Shown piece by piece: positions 44,621-54,140 of a DNA stretch of 64,000 nt; the first letter of the stretch is position 1; each line of letters opens with the position of its first letter. Location of the stretch: assembly GCF_030362935.1 (NCBI RefSeq), contig NZ_JAUCDY010000002.1, positions 62,001-126,000 on the forward strand, read 5' to 3'. The stretch comes from Thiopseudomonas acetoxidans (GTDB lineage: Bacteria > Pseudomonadota > Gammaproteobacteria > Pseudomonadales > Pseudomonadaceae). The notes below the pieces were generated by a model that was not told the origin of the DNA, made no database searches, and was given only the letters and a program-made list of their open reading frames with translations. Both the position numbers and the translations under genes were made by a program.

Positions 44621-45316
44621 CTAACCACACTTACTATCACCACAAGCCAAGCAAGTTAAACAACCATCCATTTGCACAGCCGCTTGTGTATGACATTTAC
44701 TGCATAGCTGCGCACCAGCTGGGTATTTCTCTGTACTGTCATCACAATTAGCCGCTGCTTGCTTTGCTGCAGCCAGTTGCTCAAATTCAGCTTTTTTCTG
44801 CGCAATAAACCGCTGCTGATGCTCATCCAAACCACTGTCCATTAAGCCGATAAATTTAAGGTGGCGCTCAAGCACATCGCCTATCTCAGCCACCAAAGAA
44901 GGCATCCACTGCCCTCCCTGTTTAAAGTATCCGCCTTTGGGATCAAATACACTTTTCAGCTCTTCTACCAAAAACGTACAATCGCCGCCCTTGCGAAACA
45001 CCGCTGAAATAATCAGAGTTAATGCGGCAATCCATTGATAATGCTCCATGTTTTTTGAGTTAATAAAAATCTCGAACGGACGGCGCTGCTCATGCTCACT
45101 GCCCTGATTCAAAATAATATCGTTAATCGTGATATAGAACGCATGCTCAGAATTGGGCGTTTTGATTTTATAGGTCGACCCTACCAGCAGCTCAGGGCGC
45201 TTAACTTTCTCGTGCATTTCAACAAACTTTGGTTCAGGTGCGGCAGCAGGCTGTACTTTTTCATTAGCTTTAACCACTTCATAGCCAACTATTTTCTCAT
45301 CAATTTTAATCGTCAT
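44621..45316 (-). CDS. nrdJb: Class II ribonucleotide reductase, small part NrdJb
   Basis: This 231-residue protein is the C-terminal fragment of the vitamin B12-dependent class II ribonucleotide reductase, which in Pseudomonas is split in two genes. It has no catalytic cysteine triad of its own. The C-terminal cysteines (CSKC, CLTC, CGDSKC) act as the redox and zinc-like tail that re-reduces the active site. It starts 16 bases after the end of nrdJa on the same strand. Its split from the main subunit matches Pseudomonas aeruginosa, so this is not a frameshift artefact. Confidence 0.92.
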   Translation of the reverse strand: MTIKIDEKIVGYEVVKANEKVQPAAAPEPKFVEMHEKVKRPELLVGSTYKIKTPNSEHAFYITINDIILNQGSEHEQRRPFEIFINSKNMEHYQWIAALTLIISAVFRKGGDCTFLVEELKSVFDPKGGYFKQGGQWMPSLVAEIGDVLERHLKFIGLMDSGLDEHQQRFIAQKKAEFEQLAAAKQAAANCDDSTEKYPAGAQLCSKCHTQAAVQMDGCLTCLACGDSKCG

Positions 45317-45331
45317 TATTGTTTCCTCTGC

Positions 45332-47467
45332 TTAAAATTTGCCGTAATAACCTTCTTTCAAAGCCTCGTAAAGGTTGGCGGCGCTATGCATTTCACCGTC
45401 ATACTCAATCTGCTCATCACCTTTAACTTCAACATTAGAACCATCTGCCAGTTTGAACCTATAGATGCTACTTGCTAAATCCTCCTCTTTTACCAAAACG
45501 CCCTGAAATGCTGCTGGGTTAAAACGGAACGTGGTGCAACCCTTTAAGCCCTGCTGATAGGCATACAGATAAATATCCTTGAAGTCCTGATATGGATAAT
45601 CCGTGGGCACGTTGGCCGTTTTCGAAATTGAGGAGTCAATCCACTTCTGTGCTGCGGCTTGCACGTCCACATGCTGAATCGGACTGACTTCATCGGCGCT
45701 AATAAAATAGTCAGGCAGATTATTCGTCTGCGCCTGCGGGTCAATGAGTGTGCGGTACGCTAGCAACTCGTAGCTGAACACATCTACTTTCTCTTTGGAC
45801 TTCTTGCCTTCACGAATAATATTGCGAAAATAGTGATGGGCAAAACTCGGTTCAATGCCATTGGAGGCATTATTAGCCAGCGACAAAGAAATCGTGCCAG
45901 TGGGGGCAATCGAGCTGTGATGGGTAAAACGCCCACCCTGCTCAGCCAGCGCCTCGACCAACTCAGGCTCTTCAGCTGCGACCTGTTGCATATAACGACT
46001 GTATTTGGCCCACAGTACTTTGCCGGTAACTTGCTCGCCTATTTTATATCCATCCTTCTTCATTTCTGGTCGCTTGGCTAGCATTGCACCAGTCACAGTA
46101 AACACCTCGTCCATGAGCGGTGCAACACCTTTTTCCTGCCCCAGCTGCAATCCCGCTCGCCAGCCTTCCAGCGCCATTTCTTTGGCCACTCGCTCAGTAA
46201 ACAGCAGTGACTGCGGATCGCCATATTTCATACGCAACATACAGATGGTTGAACCCAAGCCAAGAAAACCCATGCCATGGCGGCGTTTACGCATAATTTC
46301 TGCACGCTGTTCAGGCAACGGCAAGCCATTAATCTCCACCACATTATCGAGCATGCGGGTAAAGATATTCACCACCTTACGGTATTCATCCCAGTCAAAA
46401 CTGGCTTGCTCGGTAAAAGGCTGACGCACAAAACGGGTCAGATTAATCGAACCCAGCAAGCAAGCACCGTAAGGAGGCAAGGGTTGTTCGCCGCAAGGAT
46501 TTGTGGCGCGAATTTCTTCACAGAACCAGTTGTTATTAAACTCATTCACCCGGTCAATAAGAATAAAACCGGGCTCGGCAAAATCATAAGTGGACGCCAT
46601 AATGGAGTCCCAAATCCGCCGTGCTTTCAGGGTGCGATACACACGACACGCCACCATGCCATCTTCACGGGTAATGTATTTTTCAGTGGTGGGCCAATAG
46701 CGCCAAATCACTTGGCTGGTGTCATTTACATCCAGCTTATCGGTTTCTAATTCCGCTGGACTCAGTGGAAAGGCCAGCGCCCAATCACTATCCTCTTGTA
46801 CGGCCTGCATAAACTCCCGAGTAATCAGTAGCGACAGGTTAAATTGGCGCAAACGACCATCTTCACGTTTGGCACGGATAAAGTCCAACACATCAGGGTG
46901 GCCGACATCAAAGGTCGCCATTTGCGCACCGCGGCGGCCACCTGCAGAGGAGACGGTAAAGCACATTTTGTCGTAGATATCCATAAACGACAGCGGCCCA
47001 GAAGTGTAAGCACCAGCGCCAGAAACATAAGCACCCTTGGGTCTGAGTGTAGAAAACTCATAGCCGATACCACAACCGGCTTTTAGCGTTAAGCCTGCTT
47101 CATGCAATTTGCTTAAAATATCGTTCATTGAGTCGCCAACCACTCCAGAAACCGTACAGTTAATGGTGGAAGTGGCTGGCTTGTAGGCTGTTGCTCCGGC
47201 ATTGGAAATAATGCGTCCAGCTGGGATAGCACCACGATAAAGCGCCCATAAAAACTGCTCATACCAGTGCTCACGCTGCTCAGGCAATTCAATCTCTGCC
47301 AACGCCCGTGCCACCCTTTGGTAGGTTTCGTCAATATTGGCATCAATGCCGCAGCCATCCTTGGTTTTCAGGCGGTATTTCGCATCCCAAATATCTTGCG
47401 AAGCGGGCTGTAAATTAATATCCGTCTGAGATGAAGCGTGGGTAACTGCTGCACTTGCTTGAATCAT
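45332..47467 (-). CDS. nrdJa: Class II ribonucleotide reductase, catalytic subunit NrdJa
   Basis: This 711-residue subunit reduces ribonucleotides to deoxyribonucleotides with adenosylcobalamin, with no need for oxygen. Catalytic motifs include a TINCTVSG segment early, NPCGEQPLPPYGACLLGSINL with the active-site Cys and Glu, and HHSSIAPTGTISLS near residue 512. The glycine-loop motifs RRHGMGFLGLGS are intact. It leads the nrdJa-nrdJb operon, and two NrdR boxes lie upstream (47547-47593), so the transcript should rise when dNTPs are low. The ATG follows TAGGAGTTCATC. Confidence 0.94.
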   Translation of the reverse strand: MIQASAAVTHASSQTDINLQPASQDIWDAKYRLKTKDGCGIDANIDETYQRVARALAEIELPEQREHWYEQFLWALYRGAIPAGRIISNAGATAYKPATSTINCTVSGVVGDSMNDILSKLHEAGLTLKAGCGIGYEFSTLRPKGAYVSGAGAYTSGPLSFMDIYDKMCFTVSSAGGRRGAQMATFDVGHPDVLDFIRAKREDGRLRQFNLSLLITREFMQAVQEDSDWALAFPLSPAELETDKLDVNDTSQVIWRYWPTTEKYITREDGMVACRVYRTLKARRIWDSIMASTYDFAEPGFILIDRVNEFNNNWFCEEIRATNPCGEQPLPPYGACLLGSINLTRFVRQPFTEQASFDWDEYRKVVNIFTRMLDNVVEINGLPLPEQRAEIMRKRRHGMGFLGLGSTICMLRMKYGDPQSLLFTERVAKEMALEGWRAGLQLGQEKGVAPLMDEVFTVTGAMLAKRPEMKKDGYKIGEQVTGKVLWAKYSRYMQQVAAEEPELVEALAEQGGRFTHHSSIAPTGTISLSLANNASNGIEPSFAHHYFRNIIREGKKSKEKVDVFSYELLAYRTLIDPQAQTNNLPDYFISADEVSPIQHVDVQAAAQKWIDSSISKTANVPTDYPYQDFKDIYLYAYQQGLKGCTTFRFNPAAFQGVLVKEEDLASSIYRFKLADGSNVEVKGDEQIEYDGEMHSAANLYEALKEGYYGKF

Positions 47468-47546
47468 GATGAACTCCTAAACAATCTGTTCTGCGGCAAA
47501 AAGCCCCTGAAAAGCACTTCCAGAGGCCTCATAAGCAAATCGCAAA

Positions 47547-47593
47547 ACACAACCTATAGTATATTGATAGCGATGCTACACCATATATTGTGC
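47547..47593 (-). promoter_or_regulatory. Two NrdR boxes upstream of nrdJa
   Basis: ACACCATATATTGTGC (47578-47593) and ACACAACCTATAGTAT (47547-47562) match the 16-bp NrdR palindrome, the second at about 13 of 16 positions. Their starts are 31 bases apart, the three-turn spacing usual for NrdR. The TATACT at 47558-47563 (minus strand) overlaps the inner box, so NrdR binding would block RNA polymerase. Confidence 0.75.
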
Positions 47594-47650
47594 TTATCAA
47601 GCTAGATACGAAAGGATTTCTTGATTCAAATTATGGTCGGCTTGTGAATG

Positions 47651-47673
47651 CCGGCAACACTAGGTGTTGCCGG
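47651..47673. repeat. Perfect 10-bp hairpin downstream of pdxJ
   Basis: CCGGCAACAC (47651-47660) and GTGTTGCCGG (47664-47673) pair completely around TAG. No U-run follows on the minus strand, so termination of pdxJ by it is doubtful. It may be a REP-like unit. Confidence 0.5.
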
Positions 47674-47728
47674 GTATGCCGTTTATCGGAAAGGTAGGTT
47701 GGCTCTGACTTTCAACCCTGCGCTAGAT

Positions 47729-48472
47729 TTAGCGACGCGATGCAGCAAGCATCAAAGCTTTCATCTCTGTAACCGCTTGGCCGATACCAACAAATAGCGC
47801 GTGCGCAACTATGGCGTGGCCGATATTCAATTCGTTGATACCGGGAATCGCAGCAATGGCTTCGACATTCTGGTAATTCAGTCCATGACCTGCGTTTACA
47901 GTTAATCCCTGTTTCAGAGCAAAGGATGTAGCTTTCTGTATTTTTTCTAGCTCCACTGCCAGTTGTTTAGCATCTTTAGCCTTTGCGTAATGCCCAGTAT
48001 GCAACTCAATGGTGGTCGCTCCAACGCGTTTAGCCGCCTGAATTTGCGCATTATCTGCATCCAGAAAGATGGATACCTCGCAACCGTTTTTTTGCAAACG
48101 CTCCACGGCTTCGCTGATGCGCGCCTCTTGACCTAACACATCCAAACCGCCTTCAGTGGTTAACTCTTCGCGCGTTTCCGGCACAAGACAGACATGCTCT
48201 GGACGCACTTTCTCAACAATTTTCAGCATCTCTTCAGTGACACCCATCTCAAAATTCATTGGGGTGGTCATCACTTCACGCAGCATGTGGACATCTCGGT
48301 CTTGAATATGACGGCGATCTTCGCGTAAATGAATGGTAATGCCGTCTGCTCCAGCCTGCTCAACCAACAAAGCTGCTGTAATTGGGTCAGGAGCTTGGCC
48401 GCCGCGAGCTTGGCGCACCGTGGCGATATGGTCGATATTTACACCGAGCAAAATACGTTGTTTTAAATTCAT
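47729..48472 (-). CDS. pdxJ: Pyridoxine 5'-phosphate synthase
   Basis: This 247-residue TIM-barrel enzyme makes pyridoxine phosphate from 1-deoxyxylulose phosphate and 3-amino-1-hydroxyacetone phosphate. The N-terminal GVNIDHIATVRQARGG and the segments GITIHLREDRRHIQDRDV and ELHTGHYAKA carry the conserved His, Glu and Arg residues. I chose the ATG at 48472, overlapping the recO stop as ATGA; the open frame runs much further upstream inside recO. It is the last gene of the lepA-pdxJ run. Confidence 0.96.
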   Translation of the reverse strand: MNLKQRILLGVNIDHIATVRQARGGQAPDPITAALLVEQAGADGITIHLREDRRHIQDRDVHMLREVMTTPMNFEMGVTEEMLKIVEKVRPEHVCLVPETREELTTEGGLDVLGQEARISEAVERLQKNGCEVSIFLDADNAQIQAAKRVGATTIELHTGHYAKAKDAKQLAVELEKIQKATSFALKQGLTVNAGHGLNYQNVEAIAAIPGINELNIGHAIVAHALFVGIGQAVTEMKALMLAASRR

Positions 48473-49155
48473 GAAGAAAGCTCCTTTTGCGTAAGAAAAA
48501 GTTCGCGGCTCATTAACGGGCGTTGACCCAAATGCGGTGCCAGCGCTTGGCGCATCAACCGCTTTGCCGCTTGTAACACCTCTGGCTGCTGCCATTGTGT
48601 CGCCGCTAGATTATGTAAATCAGCACCAAAAAAAGCCCCGGGCAAAACGCGACTCAAACGCTCAAAGCCAGCATCGGGCTGTAAAGCGTACCAGTATCGC
48701 ATATCAATAGGCATTTCTTGAATGTCGTGCGTTAAGGAAAACCCATAACCCAGCTGTTCCAGCAAACGCCATTCAAAGGTGCGCAGCAACGGCTCTAGCG
48801 CGTGCTCTTGAGCCAATGCCTGCAAGGTTATTTCATAATGTTGAAAAACAACGGGCTGCGCATCGGCCAAAGGCAACATGCGCATCAACAGTTCATTTAA
48901 ATACAGCGCACAGAATAGACGCTCACCTTGCAATAAATGAAACTGCCCGCCGGATTCCAGCCGTGCCAGTGTTTTAAGTTCGGAGCGACCTTTAAGTTCT
49001 ATATCCAATAAAATAAAGGGTCTGGCTAAGCTGCCTTTTTTGCTGCGCGCGCTTCTTAAAACCGCACGCATGCGTCCTTCTGGTGTAAACAGATCAACCA
49101 GTGCGCTGGATTCTTTATAAGGCCGAGTATGCAGAATATACGCAGGACTTTGCAT
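48469..49155 (-). CDS. recO: DNA repair protein RecO
   Basis: This 228-residue protein loads RecA on SSB-coated DNA in the RecFOR pathway. The N-terminal OB-fold has AYILHTRPYKESSALVDLFTP, and the helical domain has ALYLNELLMRMLP, LLRTFEWRLLEQLGYGF. The zinc ribbon cysteines of some RecO proteins are absent here, as in other gammaproteobacteria. It starts 16 bases after the era stop and overlaps pdxJ. Confidence 0.93.
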   Translation of the reverse strand: MQSPAYILHTRPYKESSALVDLFTPEGRMRAVLRSARSKKGSLARPFILLDIELKGRSELKTLARLESGGQFHLLQGERLFCALYLNELLMRMLPLADAQPVVFQHYEITLQALAQEHALEPLLRTFEWRLLEQLGYGFSLTHDIQEMPIDMRYWYALQPDAGFERLSRVLPGAFFGADLHNLAATQWQQPEVLQAAKRLMRQALAPHLGQRPLMSRELFLTQKELSS

Positions 49156-49171
49156 AGCCTGAAGATGCCGA

Positions 49172-50086
49172 TTAACTGTCTTGATAACCTAATGAACGCA
49201 ATGCTCGCTCATCGTCAGACCAACCTTTCTTCACCTTAACCCAAAGGTTGAGCATTATTTTGGTGTCAAATAGCACTTCCATATCTTTGCGCGCTTCCTG
49301 TCCAATCAGTTTAATGCGCTCGCCTTTTTCACCAATAATAATTTTTTTCTGCCCATCACGTTCAACTAAAATCAGCGCGTGAATATGCAAAATGCGTCCC
49401 TGCTGCTTAAACTCTTCCACCTCAACCGTGATCTGGTAAGGGAGCTCAGCACCCAGCTGACGCATAATTTTTTCCCGCACCAATTCCGCCGCCAGAAAAC
49501 GACTGGAACGGTCGGTTATTTGATCTTCAGGATAAAAATGCTCATTTTCTGGCAGCATCTGACCAATCACACGCTCAAGGGTGTCGATATTTTGTGTGTG
49601 CAATGCCGAAATAGGTACGATTTCTGCGTGCGGCATTTTATCGTTCAACCACTGTAGATGCGCCAACATCTGCTTTTTATCTTCTAAGCGATCGGTTTTA
49701 TTAACCGCAATAATAAGAGGGCACGTAAGCGTTTTAATCCGCTCATACACCAATTCATCTTCTTCGGTCCAGCGCATCCGATCGACAACAAACACACAGA
49801 CATCAATATCTCTTAATGCCTGCCCTGCAGTACGATTCATATAGCGGTTCAGCGCTGTTTCCGCGCCAAGATGCATACCTGGGGTATCAATATAGAGCGC
49901 TTGAACGGCGCCTTCTGTTTTGATGCCCAGCATATTGTGACGGGTGGTTTGCGGCTTACGTGAAGTAATAGCCAGCTTTTGTCCCAAGATATGGTTAATT
50001 AAGGTGGACTTACCCACGTTGGGTCGCCCAACAACGGCCACATAGCCGCAGCGGCTTGTTTGCTGTTCAGTTTCAGTCATGGCCAT
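49172..50086 (-). CDS. era: Ribosome-assembly GTPase Era
   Basis: This 304-residue GTPase binds the 3' end of 16S rRNA and helps 30S maturation. G1 is GRPNVGKST, G3 is DTPGMH, G4 is NKTD and G5 is SALH. The C-terminal KH domain (about 200-300) has IIIGEKGERIKLIGQEARKD. I chose the ATG at 50086, inside the end of rnc with AGGAATTGAA upstream; a second ATG follows two codons later. Confidence 0.97.
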   Translation of the reverse strand: MAMTETEQQTSRCGYVAVVGRPNVGKSTLINHILGQKLAITSRKPQTTRHNMLGIKTEGAVQALYIDTPGMHLGAETALNRYMNRTAGQALRDIDVCVFVVDRMRWTEEDELVYERIKTLTCPLIIAVNKTDRLEDKKQMLAHLQWLNDKMPHAEIVPISALHTQNIDTLERVIGQMLPENEHFYPEDQITDRSSRFLAAELVREKIMRQLGAELPYQITVEVEEFKQQGRILHIHALILVERDGQKKIIIGEKGERIKLIGQEARKDMEVLFDTKIMLNLWVKVKKGWSDDERALRSLGYQDS

Positions 50087-50762
50087 TTTCAATTCCTAAG
50101 GCTGCCAGCGCAGCGGCAGCGGCTACTTGTTCAGCAATGCGACGACTCGCACCGCTGCCTTTGGTTTTTTCGTCGAGTAGCTTAACTTCGCAATCAACGA
50201 AGAACACTCGACAGTGCGGCTCACCCTGAATATCTACTACTTCATAGTTCGGCAGGTCGCAGCCACGGGATTGTAAAAATTCTTGCAGTCGAGTTTTTGA
50301 ATCTTTATTGGTATCTACTAGGGTTAACGTCGCAAACTCTTGCTCAAGCCAAGCCAAAACACGCTCACGCGCAGCTTCCAGTCCAGCATCAAGATAGATA
50401 GCACCAATAATGGCTTCTGTTGCGTCAGCAAGGATAGATTCACGGCGAAAACCACCGCTTTTCAGCTCACCTGAACCTAGACGTAGGTACTCACCCAAAT
50501 CAAATCCGCGCGCCAAAACGGCCAAGGTCTCGCCCTTAACTAAACGTGCCCGCAAACGCGATAACTGCCCTTCCTTGGCCTGCGGGAAATGCTGAAACAG
50601 CGCCTCGCCAGCAATAAAATTAAGTACCGCATCACCTAAAAACTCAAGGCGCTCATTGTTGCGCCCCGAAAAACTGCGATGGGTTAACGCTAATGTGAGC
50701 AGGCCAGTGTCCTTGAAGCTATATCCCAGCCTAGCCTGCAAGCGTGTTATTGCATTACTCAC
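50073..50762 (-). CDS. rnc: Ribonuclease III
   Basis: This 229-residue enzyme cleaves double-stranded RNA, processing rRNA and some mRNAs. The signature NERLEFLGDAVLNFIAGEAL contains the catalytic Glu and Asp, and the second acidic pair lies in ILADATEAIIGAIYLDAG. The double-stranded RNA-binding domain (about 155-225) follows. It overlaps both the DUF4845 gene (by four bases) and era. Confidence 0.97.
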   Translation of the reverse strand: MSNAITRLQARLGYSFKDTGLLTLALTHRSFSGRNNERLEFLGDAVLNFIAGEALFQHFPQAKEGQLSRLRARLVKGETLAVLARGFDLGEYLRLGSGELKSGGFRRESILADATEAIIGAIYLDAGLEAARERVLAWLEQEFATLTLVDTNKDSKTRLQEFLQSRGCDLPNYEVVDIQGEPHCRVFFVDCEVKLLDEKTKGSGASRRIAEQVAAAAALAALGIENGHD

Positions 50763-51142
50763 CGGGCACGCACGCGATATTCTTTTTCAAATTTAACCAC
50801 CAAATCGATATTTTTTATCACAGGCTCTCGCTTTTCATAGTTTACCTGCACTAAAAACTCATTATTTTCCAAGCTTATCTTCACTGCATCTTGCGGTCTG
50901 ATGTCATTGATAGCATTGATTTGCATGCCTTTGCTGATATGTGCATAAAAATCAGCTGGACTATTCACTCTACTGGCTGTAGCTGCATCGGTTTCCACGG
51001 CGGTGATAATCTTAGTCAGTGCTTTATTATCAATATAATGCGGAATAATTTTAAACGCGATAGTGGCTATAAAGCCCACCAGAATAATAATTACCAACCC
51101 ACTCAGAGGCGACATGCCTTGTTGCGAACGCGAAAATCTCAT
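50759..51142 (-). CDS. DUF4845 membrane-anchored protein between lepB and rnc
   Basis: This 127-residue protein begins with a short positive N-terminus (MRFSRSQQGMSP) and one membrane helix (LSGLVIIILVGFIATIAF), followed by a periplasmic domain. The pilin-like start and position between lepB and rnc match the DUF4845 family of Pseudomonas. The function is unknown. I chose the ATG at 51142, with GGAGATAAAT upstream; other ATG codons lie before it. It overlaps rnc by four bases. Confidence 0.88.
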   Translation of the reverse strand: MRFSRSQQGMSPLSGLVIIILVGFIATIAFKIIPHYIDNKALTKIITAVETDAATASRVNSPADFYAHISKGMQINAINDIRPQDAVKISLENNEFLVQVNYEKREPVIKNIDLVVKFEKEYRVRAR

Positions 51143-51230
51143 ATTTATCTCCATATACAAAACTAGCAAAGTTGAATTCTAACGACAAGCATGTAAGTTG
51201 CCGGATATTCGGCCAGTGCTAGTTTACCCC

Positions 51231-52085
51231 TTACTTGATTAAACCAACACGCTCAAAATGCGGCAGCTTGCTCAATTTTGGTGATGGCCAGGTTACCCAA
51301 ATTAGCGATGCCTTACCCACTACATACTCATCCGGAACCATACCCTGCAGCTCGGGTGCAATATGTGGCGCATCCCAATAACGACTGTCTCTGGAATTGT
51401 CTCGGTTATCACCCATGGTAAAGTAGTGTCCTTCCGGCACCACCCATTCGCGCGTTGGTTCTGTACGGGTACGGCGCATTTTACGAATTTGATATGCGTT
51501 ATCACCCAGCTGCTCAGAAAAAATGTGTGCGCTACCCAAACTGCCAGGCTCTTCGCGCAATAGCTTTTGCGGTACGAGCTGTCCATTAACAAAAATCCTT
51601 TTGTCGCTGGTGTACCTAATCGTGTCGCCGGGTAAACCAATCACACGTTTAATATAATTAATTCGTGGATCTTCGGGGTACTTAAACACCATCACATCGC
51701 CGCGTTGCGGGGTGCCGACATCCATCACCTTGATATCCGCTGCTGGCAAGCGAATTCCATAGGCAAATTTATTCACTAAAATAAAGTCGCCCTCTACCAA
51801 GGTTGGAATCATAGAGCCTGAAGGAATCTGAAACGGCTCAAATAAAAATGAGCGCAACACCAACACAATAGCCAATACAGGAAACAAAGAACGGCCATAT
51901 TCGGCAAGCAAGGGCGCTTTAGATAACTGCTCAACCACCTCTTGATTGGCGGTGGTGCCTACTTGCTGTTTATACGCTGTTACCGCCTGACGACGCTTAG
52001 GCGCCAGCCAAACAACATCAATCAGCGCCACCACCCCAGAAACGAACACAGCAATAACTAAAATAAGCGGGAAATTTAAGCTCAT
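51231..52085 (-). CDS. lepB: Signal peptidase I
   Basis: This 284-residue inner-membrane serine protease removes signal peptides from exported proteins. Membrane helices are at about 5-25 and 60-78. The catalytic Ser is in PSGSMIPTL and the Lys general base is in YIKRVIGLPGD; GDNRDNSRDSRYWD is the box E signature. I chose the ATG at 52085, since MSLNFPLILVIAVF matches the usual Pseudomonas start; an ATG at 52097 overlaps the lepA end. The length equals the usual 284. Confidence 0.96.
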   Translation of the reverse strand: MSLNFPLILVIAVFVSGVVALIDVVWLAPKRRQAVTAYKQQVGTTANQEVVEQLSKAPLLAEYGRSLFPVLAIVLVLRSFLFEPFQIPSGSMIPTLVEGDFILVNKFAYGIRLPAADIKVMDVGTPQRGDVMVFKYPEDPRINYIKRVIGLPGDTIRYTSDKRIFVNGQLVPQKLLREEPGSLGSAHIFSEQLGDNAYQIRKMRRTRTEPTREWVVPEGHYFTMGDNRDNSRDSRYWDAPHIAPELQGMVPDEYVVGKASLIWVTWPSPKLSKLPHFERVGLIK

Positions 52086-52089
52086 ATAA

Positions 52090-53889
52090 TTAGTCATCCA
52101 CTCTCAATACAGCTAAAAACGCTTCTTGCGGGATTTCTACGTTACCCACCTGCTTCATACGTTTTTTACCTGCTTTTTGTTTTTCCAGTAGTTTTTTCTT
52201 TCGACTGATGTCGCCACCGTAGCACTTAGCCAATACGTTTTTGCGTAGCGCTTTGACTGTGGTACGGGCAATGATTTGACCGCCAATTGCCGCCTGAATC
52301 GCCACATCGTACATTTGTCGCGGAATCAGATCTTTCATCTTCTCGGTCAGTAATCGCCCCTTACTAGCAGCCTGATCCCGGTGCACAATGAGCGCTAACG
52401 CATCCACTTTTTCGTTATTAATTAATATATCAAGGCGCGACAGGTTTGCAGCCTGGAAGCGGTCAAAGCTATATTCCAATGACGCATAACCACGGCTTAC
52501 CGACTTTAAGCGATCAAAAAAATCCAGTACTACTTCGTTCATGGGCAGCTCGTAAATAACCTGAACCTGAGTCCCCAAAAACTTCATATCAATCTGCACA
52601 CCGCGTTTTTCTACACACAGGGTAATCACACTACCCAAATGTTCTTGCGGTACTAAAATCGTAGCACGCACAATGGGTTCGCGCATTTCTTGGATAAGCG
52701 AAGGGTCCGGCATGCGCGACGGATTATCAACATAGGTTACGTCGCCGTTTTTTTGTACAATTTCAAAGACAACAGTAGGCGCAGTAGTGATCAAGTCCAA
52801 GTCGTATTCACGCTCTAGCCGCTCTTGAATAATTTCCATGTGCAACATGCCGAGAAAGCCAATACGAAAACCAAAACCCAACGCATCGGATGACTCAGGC
52901 TCATACTGCAGCGCCGCATCATTAAGGGTGAGTTTTTCTAGGGCATCACGAAAATCTTCAAAATCATCAGAGCTGACAGGGAATAATCCTGCATACACCT
53001 GCGGTTTAATACGCTTAAAGCCCGGCAGCATTTCAACTTCAGGAGTATTCGATAAGGTCAGCGTGTCACCAACGGGCGCACCCTGAATTTCTTTGATACC
53101 AGCAATTACAAAGCCTACTTCTCCGGCTTTTAAAGCGGCCGTTTGCGTATGTTTGGGGTTAAACACGCCAACGCTGTCGACCTGATGCACTTTGCCGGTG
53201 GATTTAACCAGAATTTTATCGCCCTTTTTAACCGCACCGTGTTTAACCCGCACCAAGGACACTACGCCAAGGTAGTTATCAAACCAAGAGTCAATAATAA
53301 GTGCTTGCAGTGGTGCATCAACCTCACCCACCGGTGGCGGGATTTGAACGACTAGACGTTCAATCACATCCTCAACGCCCAAACCTGTTTTTGCGCTGCA
53401 TTGCACGGCATCCGTAGCATCAATGCCAATGACGTTTTCAATTTCTTCCTGTACTCGCTCGGGCTCTGCCTGCGGCAAATCGATTTTATTGAGCACGGGC
53501 ATCACTTCCAGCCCCTGTTCGATGGCGGTATAGCAGTTAGCTACCGATTGGGCTTCAACACCCTGCCCCGCATCCACTACTAACAAAGCACCTTCGCAAG
53601 CGGCTAACGAACGGCTGACTTCATAGGTAAAGTCAACATGACCGGGGGTGTCGATAAAGTTTAGCTGGTAGGTTTTTCCATCGCGCGCCGTATAGTTCAA
53701 CGTCACGCTATGGGCTTTAATGGTGATTCCTCGTTCGCGCTCTAAATCCATAGAGTCCAACACACGAGACTCCATTTCGCGCTCAGCAAGGCCGCCGCAA
53801 AGCTGAATGAATCGATCCGCCAAGGTAGATTTACCATGGTCGATATGGGCAATAATAGAAAAATTACGAATATGACTCAGGTCGCTCAC
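52090..53889 (-). CDS. lepA: Elongation factor 4 (LepA)
   Basis: This 599-residue ribosomal GTPase can back-translocate ribosomes. G1 is AHIDHGKST, G3 is DTPGHVDF and G4 is NKID, near the N-terminus. The C-terminal region (GGDISRKKKLLEKQKAGKKRMKQVG) is LepA-specific. The start is a GTG at 53889 where MSDLSHIRNFSII begins, with GAGTGAAG upstream. It heads the lepA-lepB-DUF4845-rnc-era-recO-pdxJ run. The gap to mucD (53890-54140) shows repeated CTACCTATTGT units near 54101-54122 and nothing else I can name. Confidence 0.97.
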   Translation of the reverse strand: MSDLSHIRNFSIIAHIDHGKSTLADRFIQLCGGLAEREMESRVLDSMDLERERGITIKAHSVTLNYTARDGKTYQLNFIDTPGHVDFTYEVSRSLAACEGALLVVDAGQGVEAQSVANCYTAIEQGLEVMPVLNKIDLPQAEPERVQEEIENVIGIDATDAVQCSAKTGLGVEDVIERLVVQIPPPVGEVDAPLQALIIDSWFDNYLGVVSLVRVKHGAVKKGDKILVKSTGKVHQVDSVGVFNPKHTQTAALKAGEVGFVIAGIKEIQGAPVGDTLTLSNTPEVEMLPGFKRIKPQVYAGLFPVSSDDFEDFRDALEKLTLNDAALQYEPESSDALGFGFRIGFLGMLHMEIIQERLEREYDLDLITTAPTVVFEIVQKNGDVTYVDNPSRMPDPSLIQEMREPIVRATILVPQEHLGSVITLCVEKRGVQIDMKFLGTQVQVIYELPMNEVVLDFFDRLKSVSRGYASLEYSFDRFQAANLSRLDILINNEKVDALALIVHRDQAASKGRLLTEKMKDLIPRQMYDVAIQAAIGGQIIARTTVKALRKNVLAKCYGGDISRKKKLLEKQKAGKKRMKQVGNVEIPQEAFLAVLRVDD

Positions 53890-54140
53890 AGAACTTCACT
53901 CTAAAATTGAACTCGCCAACTGAGTGCCGGCAAAATAGCCCGTGAGTTTACCTGATCTAGTGCCTACCCGTCATCTTTAAAGAAAATAAGCCAGCTGTGT
54001 TTGAGCTATTACACCTGTTATTTTTGATGGATGGGTAACGCATCTGCAAACACAGAGCCACCGTCGCTCATTGCGTTGCAGATACGTCACTCACTGCTTA
54101 CTACCTATTGTCTACCTATTGTTAGGCCATATGAACTCTT

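Noticed and set aside
44621..47467. Frameshifted ribonucleotide reductase gene
   Set aside because: The split into NrdJa and NrdJb is the normal state in Pseudomonas, and each part has its own start.
47588..47602. Anr box near nrdJa (TTGTGCTTATCAA)
   Set aside because: It is one base too short, and the first half site does not match TTGAT; the NrdR boxes explain the region better.
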